From the NCBI GenBank assembly GCA_032718475.1, contig JAUCBJ010008698.1, forward strand, positions 1-52,821: a stretch of 52,821 bases of DNA. Direction: 5' to 3'. The DNA is from Nemertoderma westbladi. Its lineage: Eukaryota > Xenacoelomorpha > Nemertodermatida > Nemertodermatidae. Of the stretch, positions 11,529 through 23,837 are shown piece by piece. The notes under the pieces are model-generated. The model ran no database searches and was not told the DNA's origin. It worked only from the letters and a program-made list of their open reading frames with translations. How positions within the stretch are numbered: position 1 is the stretch's first letter; the number at the start of each line of letters is the position of its first letter. The position numbers and the translations under genes are program-made.

Positions 11529-14500
11529 GTGTACGTACGTGTCATTGAATTACGGCACTATATTCCAGAGCGTGGTGTACGTACGTGTCATTGAATTACG
11601 GCACTATATTCCAGAGCATGGTGTACGTACGTGTCATTGAATTACGGCACTATATTCCAGAGCATGGTGTACGTACGTGTCATTGAATTACGGCATTATA
11701 TTCCAGAGCGTGGTGTACGTACGTGTCATTGAATTACGGCACTATATTCCAGAGCATGGTGTACGTACGTGTCATTGAATTACGGCACTATATTCCAGAG
11801 CATGGTGTACGTACGTGTCATTGAATTACGGCACTATATTCCAGAGCATGGTGTACGTACGTGTCATTGAATTACGGCACTATATTCCAGAGCGTGGTGT
11901 ACGTACGTGTCATTGAATTACGGCACTATATTCCAGAGCATGGTGTACGTACGTGTCATTGAATTACGGCACTATATTCCAGAGCATGGTGTACGTACGT
12001 GTCATTGAATTACGGCACTATATTCCAGAGCATGGTGTACGTACGTGTCATTGAATTACGGCACTATATTCCAGAGCGTGGTGTACGTACGTGTCATTGA
12101 ATTACGGCACTATATTCCAGAGCATGGTGTACGTACGTGTCATTGAATTACGGCACTATATTCCAGAGCATGGTGTACGTACGTGTCATTGAATTACGGC
12201 ATTATATTCCAGAGCATGGTGTACGTACGTGTCATTGAATTACGGCACTATATTCCAGAGCATGGTGTACGTACGTGTCATTGAATTACGGCACTATATT
12301 CCAGAGCGTGGTGTACGTACGTGTCATTGAATTACGGCACTATATTCCAGAGCATGGTGTACGTACGTGTCATTGAATTACGGCACTATATTCCAGAGCA
12401 TGGTGTACGTACGTGTCATTGAATTACGGCACTATATTCCAGAGCATGGTGTACGTACGTGTCATTGAATTACGGCATTATATTCCAGAGCGTGGTGTAC
12501 GTACGTGTCATTGAATTACGGCACTATATTCCAGAGCATGGTGTACGTACGTGTCATTGAATTACGGCACTATATTCCAGAGCATGGTGTACGTACGTGT
12601 CATTGAATTACGGCACTATATTCCAGAGCATGGTGTACGTACGTGTCATTGAATTACGGCACTATATTCCAGAGCATGGTGTACGTACGTGTCATTGAAT
12701 TACGGCACTATATTCCAGAGCGTGGTGTACGTACGTGTCATTGAATTACGGCACTATATTCCAGAGCATGGTGTACGTACGTGTCATTGAATTACGGCAC
12801 TATATTCCAGAGCATGGTGTACGTACGTGTCATTGAATTACGGCACTATATTCCAGAGCATGGTGTACGTACGTGTCATTGAATTACGGCACTATATTCC
12901 AGAGCGTGGTGTACGTACGTGTCATTGAATTACGGCACTATATTCCAGAGCATGGTGTACGTACGTGTCATTGAATTACGGCACTATATTCCAGAGCGTG
13001 GTGTACGTACGTGTCATTGAATTACGGCACTATATTCCAGAGCGTGGTGTACGTACGTGTCATTGAATTACGGCACTATATTCCAGAGCATGGTGTACGT
13101 ACGTGTCATTGAATTACGGCATTATATTCCAGAGCGTGGTGTACGTACGTGTCATTGAATTACGGCACTATATTCCAGAGCATGGTGTACGTACGTGTCA
13201 TTGAATTACGGCACTATATTCCAGAGCGTGGTGTACGTACGTGTCATTGAATTACGGCATTATATTCCAGAGCGTGGTGTACGTACGTGTCATTGAATTA
13301 CGGCACTATATTCCAGAGCATGGTGTACGTACGTGTCATTGAATTACGGCACTATATTCCAGAGCATGGTGTACGTACGTGTCATTGAATTACGGCACTA
13401 TATTCCAGAGCGTGGTGTACGTACGTGTCATTGAATTACGGCACTATATTCCAGAGCGTGGTGTACGTACGTGTCATTGAATTACGGCACTATATTCCAG
13501 AGCATGGTGTACGTACGTGTCATTGAATTACGGCACTATATTCCAGAGCATGGTGTACGTACGTGTCATTGAATTACGGCACTATATTCCAGAGCATGGT
13601 GTACGTACGTGTCATTGAATTACGGCATTATATTCCAGAGCGTGGTGTACGTACGTGTCATTGAATTACGGCACTATATTCCAGAGCGTGGTGTACGTAC
13701 GTGTCATTGAATTACGGCACTATATTCCAGAGCGTGGTGTACGTACGTGTCATTGAATTACGGCACTATATTCCAGAGCATGGTGTACGTACGTGTCATT
13801 GAATTACGGCACTATATTCCAGAGCGTGGTGTACGTACGTGTCATTGAATTACGGCACTATATTCCAGAGCATGGTGTACGTACGTGTCATTGAATTACG
13901 GCACTATATTCCAGAGCATGGTGTACGTACGTGTCATTGAATTACGGCACTATATTCCAGAGCGTGGTGTACGTACGTGTCATTGAATTACGGCACTATA
14001 TTCCAGAGCATGGTGTACGTACGTGTCATTGAATTACGGCATTATATTCCAGAGCGTGGTGTACGTACGTGTCATTGAATTACGGCACTATATTCCAGAG
14101 CATGGTGTACGTACGTGTCATTGAATTACGGCACTATATTCCAGAGCATGGTGTACGTACGTGTCATTGAATTACGGCACTATATTCCAGAGCGTGGTGT
14201 ACGTACGTGTCATTGAATTACGGCACTATATTCCAGAGCGTGGTGTACGTACGTGTCATTGAATTACGGCACTATATTCCAGAGCGTGGTGTACGTACGT
14301 GTCATTGAATTACGGCACTATATTCCAGAGCATGGTGTACGTACGTGTCATTGAATTACGGCACTATATTCCAGAGCATGGTGTACGTACGTGTCATTGA
14401 ATTACGGCACTATATTCCAGAGCATGGTGTACGTACGTGTCATTGAATTACGGCACTATATTCCAGAGCGTGGTGTACGTACGTGTCATTGAATTACGGC

Positions 14501-17500
14501 ACTATATTCCAGAGCGTGGTGTACGTACGTGTCATTGAATTACGGCACTATATTCCAGAGCGTGGTGTACGTACGTGTCATTGAATTACGGCACTATATT
14601 CCAGAGCATGGTGTACGTACGTGTCATTGAATTACGGCACTATATTCCAGAGCGTGGTGTACGTACGTGTCATTGAATTACGGCACTATATTCCAGAGCG
14701 TGGTGTACGTACGTGTCATTGAATTACGGCACTATATTCCAGAGCGTGGTGTACGTACGTGTCATTGAATTACGGCACTATATTCCAGAGCGTGGTGTAC
14801 GTACGTGTCATTGAATTACGGCACTATATTCCAGAGCGTGGTGTACGTACGTGTCATTGAATTACGGCACTATATTCCAGAGCGTGGTGTACGTACGTGT
14901 CATTGAATTACGGCACTATATTCCAGAGCATGGTGTACGTACGTGTCATTGAATTACGGCACTATATTCCAGAGCATGGTGTACGTACGTGTCATTGAAT
15001 TACGGCACTATATTCCAGAGCATGGTGTACGTACGTGTCATTGAATTACGGCACTATATTCCAGAGCGTGGTGTACGTACGTGTCATTGAATTACGGCAC
15101 TATATTCCAGAGCATGGTGTACGTACGTGTCATTGAATTACGGCACTATATTCCAGAGCGTGGTGTACGTACGTGTCATTGAATTACGGCACTATATTCC
15201 AGAGCGTGGTGTACGTACGTGTCATTGAATTACGGCACTATATTCCAGAGCGTGGTGTACGTACGTGTCATTGAATTACGGCACTATATTCCAGAGCGTG
15301 GTGTACGTACGTGTCATTGAATTACGGCACTATATTCCAGAGCATGGTGTACGTACGTGTCATTGAATTACGGCACTATATTCCAGAGCATGGTGTACGT
15401 ACGTGTCATTGAATTACGGCACTATATTCCAGAGCATGGTGTACGTACGTGTCATTGAATTACGGCACTATATTCCAGAGCGTGGTGTACGTACGTGTCA
15501 TTGAATTACGGCACTATATTCCAGAGCATGGTGTACGTACGTGTCATTGAATTACGGCACTATATTCCAGAGCATGGTGTACGTACGTGTCATTGAATTA
15601 CGGCACTATATTCCAGAGCATGGTGTACGTACGTGTCATTGAATTACGGCACTATATTCCAGAGCGTGGTGTACGTACGTGTCATTGAATTACGGCACTA
15701 TATTCCAGAGCGTGGTGTACGTACGTGTCATTGAATTACGGCACTATATTCCAGAGCGTGGTGTACGTACGTGTCATTGAATTACGGCACTATATTCCAG
15801 AGCGTGGTGTACGTACGTGTCATTGAATTACGGCACTATATTCCAGAGCATGGTGTACGTACGTGTCATTGAATTACGGCACTATATTCCAGAGCGTGGT
15901 GTACGTACGTGTCATTGAATTACGGCACTATATTCCAGAGCGTGGTGTACGTACGTGTCATTGAATTACGGCACTATATTCCAGAGCGTGGTGTACGTAC
16001 GTGTCATTGAATTACGGCACTATATTCCAGAGCATGGTGTACGTACGTGTCATTGAATTACGGCACTATATTCCAGAGCGTGGTGTACGTACGTGTCATT
16101 GAATTACGGCACTATATTCCAGAGCGTGGTGTACGTACGTGTCATTGAATTACGGCACTATATTCCAGAGCATGGTGTACGTACGTGTCATTGAATTACG
16201 GCACTATATTCCAGAGCATGGTGTACGTACGTGTCATTGAATTACGGCACTATATTCCAGAGCGTGGTGTACGTACGTGTCATTGAATTACGGCACTATA
16301 TTCCAGAGCATGGTGTACGTACGTGTCATTGAATTACGGCACTATATTCCAGAGCATGGTGTACGTACGTGTCATTGAATTACGGCACTATATTCCAGAG
16401 CGTGGTGTACGTACGTGTCATTGAATTACGGCACTATATTCCAGAGCATGGTGTACGTACGTGTCATTGAATTACGGCACTATATTCCAGAGCATGGTGT
16501 ACGTACGTGTCATTGAATTACGGCACTATATTCCAGAGCGTGGTGTACGTACGTGTCATTGAATTACGGCACTATATTCCAGAGCGTGGTGTACGTACGT
16601 GTCATTGAATTACGGCACTATATTCCAGAGCATGGTGTACGTACGTGTCATTGAATTACGGCACTATATTCCAGAGCGTGGTGTACGTACGTGTCATTGA
16701 ATTACGGCACTATATTCCAGAGCATGGTGTACGTACGTGTCATTGAATTACGGCACTATATTCCAGAGCGTGGTGTACGTACGTGTCATTGAATTACGGC
16801 ACTATATTCCAGAGCGTGGTGTACGTACGTGTCATTGAATTACGGCACTATATTCCAGAGCGTGGTGTACGTACGTGTCATTGAATTACGGCACTATATT
16901 CCAGAGCATGGTGTACGTACGTGTCATTGAATTACGGCACTATATTCCAGAGCGTGGTGTACGTACGTGTCATTGAATTACGGCACTATATTCCAGAGCG
17001 TGGTGTACGTACGTGTCATTGAATTACGGCACTATATTCCAGAGCGTGGTGTACGTACGTGTCATTGAATTACGGCACTATATTCCAGAGCGTGGTGTAC
17101 GTACGTGTCATTGAATTACGGCACTATATTCCAGAGCGTGGTGTACGTACGTGTCATTGAATTACGGCACTATATTCCAGAGCGTGGTGTACGTACGTGT
17201 CATTGAATTACGGCACTATATTCCAGAGCATGGTGTACGTACGTGTCATTGAATTACGGCACTATATTCCAGAGCATGGTGTACGTACGTGTCATTGAAT
17301 TACGGCACTATATTCCAGAGCGTGGTGTACGTACGTGTCATTGAATTACGGCACTATATTCCAGAGCGTGGTGTACGTACGTGTCATTGAATTACGGCAC
17401 TATATTCCAGAGCGTGGTGTACGTACGTGTCATTGAATTACGGCACTATATTCCAGAGCGTGGTGTACGTACGTGTCATTGAATTACGGCACTATATTCC

Positions 17501-19662
17501 AGAGCATGGTGTACGTACGTGTCATTGAATTACGGCACTATATTCCAGAGCATGGTGTACGTACGTGTCATTGAATTACGGCACTATATTCCAGAGCGTG
17601 GTGTACGTACGTGTCATTGAATTACGGCACTATATTCCAGAGCGTGGTGTACGTACGTGTCATTGAATTACGGCACTATATTCCAGAGCGTGGTGTACGT
17701 ACGTGTCATTGAATTACGGCACTATATTCCAGAGCATGGTGTACGTACGTGTCATTGAATTACGGCACTATATTCCAGAGCGTGGTGTACGTACGTGTCA
17801 TTGAATTACGGCACTATATTCCAGAGCGTGGTGTACGTACGTGTCATTGAATTACGGCACTATATTCCAGAGCATGGTGTACGTACGTGTCATTGAATTA
17901 CGGCACTATATTCCAGAGCATGGTGTACGTACGTGTCATTGAATTACGGCACTATATTCCAGTGTGGTGTACGTACGTGTCATTGAATTACGGCACTATA
18001 TTCCAGAGCATGGTGTACGTACGTGTCATTGAATTACGGCACTATATTCCAGAGCATGGTGTACGTACGTGTCATTGAATTACGGCACTATATTCCAGAG
18101 CATGGTGTACGTACGTGTCATTGAATTACGGCACTATATTCCAGAGCATGGTGTACGTACGTGTCATTGAATTACGGCACTATATTCCAGTGCTGGTGTA
18201 CGTACGTGTCATTGAATTACGGCACTATATTCCAGAGCATGGTGTACGTACGTGTCATTGAATTACGGCATTATATTCCAGAGCATGGTGTACGTACGTG
18301 TCATTGAATTACGGCACTATATTCCAGTGTGGTGTACGTACGTGTCATTGAATTACGGCACTATATTCCAGAGCGTGGTGTACGTACGTGTCATTGAATT
18401 ACGGCATTATATTCCAGAGCATGGTGTACGTACGTGTCATTGAATTACGGCATTATATTCCAGAGCATGGTGTACGTACGTGTCATTGAATTACGGCACT
18501 ATATTCCAGTGTGGTGTACGTACGTGTCATTGAATTACGGCACTATATTCCAGAGCATGGTGTACGTACGTGTCATTGAATTACGGCACTATATTCCAGA
18601 GCATGGTGTACGTACGTGTCATTGAATTACGGCACTATATTCCAGAGCATGGTGTACGTACGTGTCATTGAATTACGGCACTATATTCCAGTGTGGTGTA
18701 CGTACGTGTCATTGAATTACGGCACTATATTCCAGAGCATGGTGTACGTACGTGTCATTGAATTACGGCATTATATTCCAGAGCATGGTGTACGTACGTG
18801 TCATTGAATTACGGCACTATATTCCAGTGTGGTGTACGTACGTGTCATTGAATTACGGCACTATATTCCAGAGCGTGGTGTACGTACGTGTCATTGAATT
18901 ACGGCACTATATTCCAGAGCATGGTGTACGTACGTGTCATTGAATTACGGCACTATATTCCAGTGTGGTGTACGTACGTGTCATTGAATTACGGCACTAT
19001 ATTCCAGAGCATGGTGTACGTACGTGTCATTGAATTACGGCATTATATTCCAGAGCATGGTGTACGTACGTGTCATTGAATTACGGCACTATATTCCAGT
19101 GTGGTGTACGTACGTGTCATTGAATTACGGCACTATATTCCAGAGCGTGGTGTACGTACGTGTCATTGAATTACGGCATTATATTCCAGAGCATGGTGTA
19201 CGTACGTGTCATTGAATTACGGCATTATATTCCAGAGCATGGTGTACGTACGTGTCATTGAATTACGGCACTATATTCCAGTGTGGTGTACGTACGTGTC
19301 ATTGAATTACGGCACTATATTCCAGAGCATGGTGTACGTACGTGTCATTGAATTACGGCACTATATTCCAGAGCATGGTGTACGTACGTGTCATTGAATT
19401 ACGGCATTATATTCCAGAGCATGGTGTACGTACGTGTCATTGAATTACGGCACTATATTCCAGAGCATGGTGTACGTACGTGTCATTGAATTACGGCACT
19501 ATATTCCAGAGCATGGTGTACGTACGTGTCATTGAATTACGGCACTATATTCCAGAGCATGGTGTACGTACGTGTCATTGAATTACGGCATTATATTCCA
19601 GAGCATGGTGTACGTACGTGTCATTGAATTACGGCACTATATTCCAGAGCATGGTGTACGTA
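11529..19662 (+). repeat. 46-bp satellite array, block 1 (~177 monomers)
   Basis: Tandem monomers of 46 bp, each containing TACGTACGTGTCATTGAA, then TTACGGCACTATATTCCAGA, then GCATGG or GCGTGG. Monomers differ almost only at two sites (CAC/CAT in GGCACTA and A/G in GCATGG). From about 17960 onward a 44-bp variant (CCAGTGTGG) appears every third or fourth monomer, giving 136- and 182-bp higher-order periods. A 45-bp variant is at about 18190. The unit is not a multiple of three, and the standard array has stops in each frame; the repeated 63-codon frames exist only where the 44-bp variant shifts frame and are not genes. Confidence 0.98.
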
Positions 19663-21890
19663 CTAGGGTGGTCCTTATTTTGAAAGGTTGGAATTTATCA
19701 TCTCTGACCCCCTCAAATGTATCCATTTCGTCAAAAAATACGACATGCGAAATTTTAAGCATGTACATCAAATATTAGAGGTAGCTCAAACACACTGAAG
19801 TTGAGTGTCTGGTCACCGATTGATCGCGCGCGAAGAATATAATAGAGTTTGCTGATATGAAGGCTTCTGTTGGTCGTACAGAGTTAATTTTAGGCTTGTT
19901 TGAACCGCAGTCATCGATTTAGTGGGTGTAGATACCTTCAAAACAAGTGCTAAGCTAGTAGTTCTTGAGATATCACACAAAAGCTTAAGCCCGGCACAAC
20001 TCATCAATCGATCATTCGGTTGATTACGCCAAGGACATATTGAAATATTGGCATTAACATTTTGTAGGTCTACGTCCCTACATCTTATTTCAGTTAATCT
20101 CGATTTTAGCATTGTTTAACCATTCAAAGCTATGTTTAGTAAAAAAAATTCGTCATAACCCCATGGGAAATGCTTGCACAAGCATCACTAATTTGTGTCT
20201 AAGCGCCATTCAGCCATTTGGTACGATATCAATAATTGGCCACAAAACTTAACTTTTGGTTAATTATATCTAGGAACTGTTCGTTTAATTTGATTTTGAC
20301 TGATTTTCAGTGCAGAACCCAAAAATGGCAACTGATTTGTATTTTAAAATGATATGGTACATGATATACAACAATACTATACTGTACTTCAAAGCATTTT
20401 AAGATAAGGATTGATAGATGCAGAGATATGTGCATCCAACGACCAAAAGAGAACTAATATATGGGAAGAAGCTTTGCACATATGTATTATACATAATTAG
20501 AGAATGCTGATTCCAAATCTGATTTCAGATTTGCCCTACCACATAATTACCACGTAATTTGAACTCAAATTGGCAATTGTGAAAAAACTTGATATGCTAT
20601 GGCAGCATGGCAAATCTGAAAGCAGATTTGGAATCACCATTGTTTAATTATATATAATTCATATGAACAAAGCTCCATTCAATGTTGTAGATTGATTTTG
20701 AGCATATTTGATTATTTTTTAATCAACTTCTCTCCTTACAGTTGTTCGCGATAAGTAATTTGAACTTAAATTGGTAATTTTGAAAATAACTTGATATGCT
20801 ATGACAAATATGAAAGCAGATTTAGAATCAGCATTGTTTTAATTATATATAATTCATATAAACAAAGCTCCTTTCAATGTTTTAGATTGATATTGAGCAT
20901 ATTTGATCCTCATTTGAATCTACATCACTCATCATAGTCGTTTGCAATAAGTTTTTTGAATTCAATTTGGCAATTGTGAGAAAACTTGATGAGGTAGGGC
21001 AAATCTGAAATCAGATTTGGAATCAGCATTGTCTAATTATGTATAATGCATATGTTCAAAGCTTCTTCCCATATAGATACTCTTATGGTCTGCACTGCAC
21101 TGCACATATCTCTGCATCTATCAATCCTTTTAATATGCTTTGAAGTACAGTATGGTATTGTTGTATATCACAGTATCATGCACTATATCATTTTAAAATT
21201 CAAATCAGATGAGATTTTTGGATTCTGCACCTTAAAATCAGTCAAAATCAAATTAAACGAACAGTTCCTAGATATAATTAACCAAAAGTTAAGTTTTGTG
21301 GCCAATTATTAATATCGTACCAAATGGCGCTTAGACACAAATTAGTGATGCTTGTGCAAGCATTTCCCATGGGGTTGTGATGAATTTTTTTTACTAAACA
21401 TAGCTTTGAACAGTTGAATGGTTAGACAATGCTAAAATCGAGATTAACTGAAATAAGATGCAGGGAGGTAGACCTACAAAATGTTAATGCCAATATTTCA
21501 ATATGTCCTTGGCGTAATCAATTGAATGATCGATTGATGAGTTGTGCCGGGCTTAAGCTTTTGTGTGATATCTCAAGAACTACTAGCTTAGCACTTGTTT
21601 TGAAGGTATCTACACCCACTAAATCGATGACTGCGGTTCAAACAAGCCTAAAATTATCTCTGTACGACCAACAGAAGCCTTCATATCAGCAAACTCCATT
21701 ATATTCTGCGCGCGCGATCAAAAGGTGTCCAAACGCTCAACTTCAGGGTGTTTGAGCTACCTCTAAATATATATCATTTGTGCTCAAATTTTACTCAAGG
21801 TGTTTTTTTTATCAGAAGAAAGGACTTGGGGGGGTCAGAGGAGAATTTCCACAGCTTTTAAATTTTACATTGAAATAAGGACCACCCTAG
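19663..21890. mobile_element. 2.2-kb long-inverted-repeat transposon in the satellite
   Basis: Terminal inverted repeats begin CTAGGGTGGTCCTTATTT at the left and end AAATAAGGACCACCCTAG at the right. The arms continue, with divergence, for much of a kilobase each: about 19663-20460 mirrors about 21095-21890. It lies within the satellite, flanked by TACGTA on both sides, so the target duplication is either TACGTA in a standard monomer or TA in a TACGTACGTACG variant. Mirrored minus and plus frames of 99 and 108 codons (19813-20112 and 21429-21755) follow from the inverted arms; I recognise no domain in them. No transposase is visible, so it is probably non-autonomous. Confidence 0.85.
20490..21060 (+). 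repeat. Internal repeats in the centre of the 2.2-kb element
   Basis: The centre holds about three diverged direct repeats of roughly 200 bp, each with CTTGATATGCTATG or CTTGATGAGGTAGGG, an AATCTGAAANCAGATTT hairpin word and TTTAATTATATATAATTCAT. The outer segments also pair with each other as inverted repeats. I see no gene. Confidence 0.65.
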
Positions 21891-23837
21891 TACGTACGTG
21901 TCATTGAATTACGGCACTATATTCCAGAGCATGGTGTACGTACGTGTCATTGAATTACGGCACTATATTCCAGTGTGGTGTACGTACGTGTCATTGAATT
22001 ACGGCACTATATTCCAGAGCATGGTGTACGTACGTGTCATTGAATTACGGCATTATATTCCAGAGCATGGTGTACGTACGTGTCATTGAATTACGGCACT
22101 ATATTCCAGTGTGGTGTACGTACGTGTCATTGAATTACGGCACTATATTCCAGAGCGTGGTGTACGTACGTGTCATTGAATTACGGCATTATATTCCAGA
22201 GCATGGTGTACGTACGTGTCATTGAATTACGGCATTATATTCCAGAGCATGGTGTACGTACGTGTCATTGAATTACGGCACTATATTCCAGTGTGGTGTA
22301 CGTACGTGTCATTGAATTACGGCACTATATTCCAGAGCATGGTGTACGTACGTGTCATTGAATTACGGCACTATATTCCAGAGCGTGGTGTACGTACGTG
22401 TCATTGAATTACGGCACTATATTCCAGAGCGTGGTGTACGTACGTGTCATTGAATTACGGCACTATATTCCAGAGCATGGTGTACGTACGTGTCATTGAA
22501 TTACGGCACTATATTCCAGAGCATGGTGTACGTACGTGTCATTGAATTACGGCACTATATTCCAGAGCATGGTGTACGTACGTGTCATTGAATTACGGCA
22601 CTATATTCCAGAGCATGGTGTACGTACGTGTCATTGAATTACGGCACTATATTCCAGAGCGTGGTGTACGTACGTGTCATTGAATTACGGCACTATATTC
22701 CAGAGCATGGTGTACGTACGTGTCATTGAATTACGGCATTATATTCCAGAGCATGGTGTACGTACGTGTCATTGAATTACGGCACTATATTCCAGAGCGT
22801 GGTGTACGTACGTGTCATTGAATTACGGCATTATATTCCAGAGCATGGTGTACGTACGTGTCATTGAATTACGGCACTATATTCCAGAGCATGGTGTACG
22901 TACGTGTCATTGAATTACGGCATTATATTCCAGAGCGTGGTGTACGTACGTACGTGTCATTGAATTACGGCACTATATTCCAGAGCATGGTGTACGTACG
23001 TGTCATTGAATTACGGCACTATATTCCAGAGCATGGTGTACGTACGTGTCATTGAATTACGGCACTATATTCCAGAGCGTGGTGTACGTACGTGTCATTG
23101 AATTACGGCACTATATTCCAGAGCATGGTGTACGTACGTGTCATTGAATTACGGCATTATATTCCAGAGCATGGTGTACGTACGTGTCATTGAATTACGG
23201 CACTATATTCCAGAGCATGGTGTACGTACGTGTCATTGAATTACGGCATTATATTCCAGAGCATGGTGTACGTACGTGTCATTGAATTACGGCACTATAT
23301 TCCAGAGCATGGTGTACGTACGTGTCATTGAATTACGGCATTATATTCCAGAGCGTGGTGTACGTACGTACGTGTCATTGAATTACGGCACTATATTCCA
23401 GAGCATGGTGTACGTACGTGTCATTGAATTACGGCATTATATTCCAGAGCGTGGTGTACGTACGTACGTGTCATTGAATTACGGCACTATATTCCAGAGC
23501 GTGGTGTACGTACGTGTCATTGAATTACGGCATTATATTCCAGAGCGTGGTGTACGTACGTGTCATTGAATTACGGCACTATATTCCAGTGTGGTGTACG
23601 TACGTGTCATTGAATTACGGCACTATATTCCAGAGCATGGTGTACGTACGTGTCATTGAATTACGGCATTATATTCCAGAGCGTGGTGTACGTACGTACG
23701 TGTCATTGAATTACGGCACTATATTCCAGAGCATGGTGTACGTACGTGTCATTGAATTACGGCATTATATTCCAGAGCATGGTGTACGTACGTGTCATTG
23801 AATTACGGCATTATATTCCAGAGCGTGGGTGGTGTAC
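21891..23837 (+). repeat. 46-bp satellite array, block 2 (~42 monomers)
   Basis: Same monomer as block 1, resuming directly at the right end of the inserted element. The first ~520 bp repeat the 136/182-bp pattern of 44-bp variants seen at about 18880-19400. Four 50-bp monomers carrying an extra TACG (TACGTACGTACG) occur at about 22944, 23363, 23457 and 23690, each just after a CATTA...GCGTGG monomer, so the linked variants were amplified together. The array ends with GTGGGTGGTGTAC, close to the words that begin block 1. Confidence 0.98.

Noticed and set aside
19813-21755. Mirrored 99- and 108-codon genes
   Set aside because: They occupy the two inverted arms of the 2.2-kb element and have no recognised domain. 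Kept only as a remark on that element.
17887-23801. Family of identical 63- to 97-codon frames
   Set aside because: They arise where 44- or 50-bp monomers shift the frame of the 46-bp repeat. They have no splice or coding signature.
11529-23837. CRISPR-like array
   Set aside because: The repeats are head to tail without unique spacers and no cas-like genes exist; it is a satellite in an animal gene.
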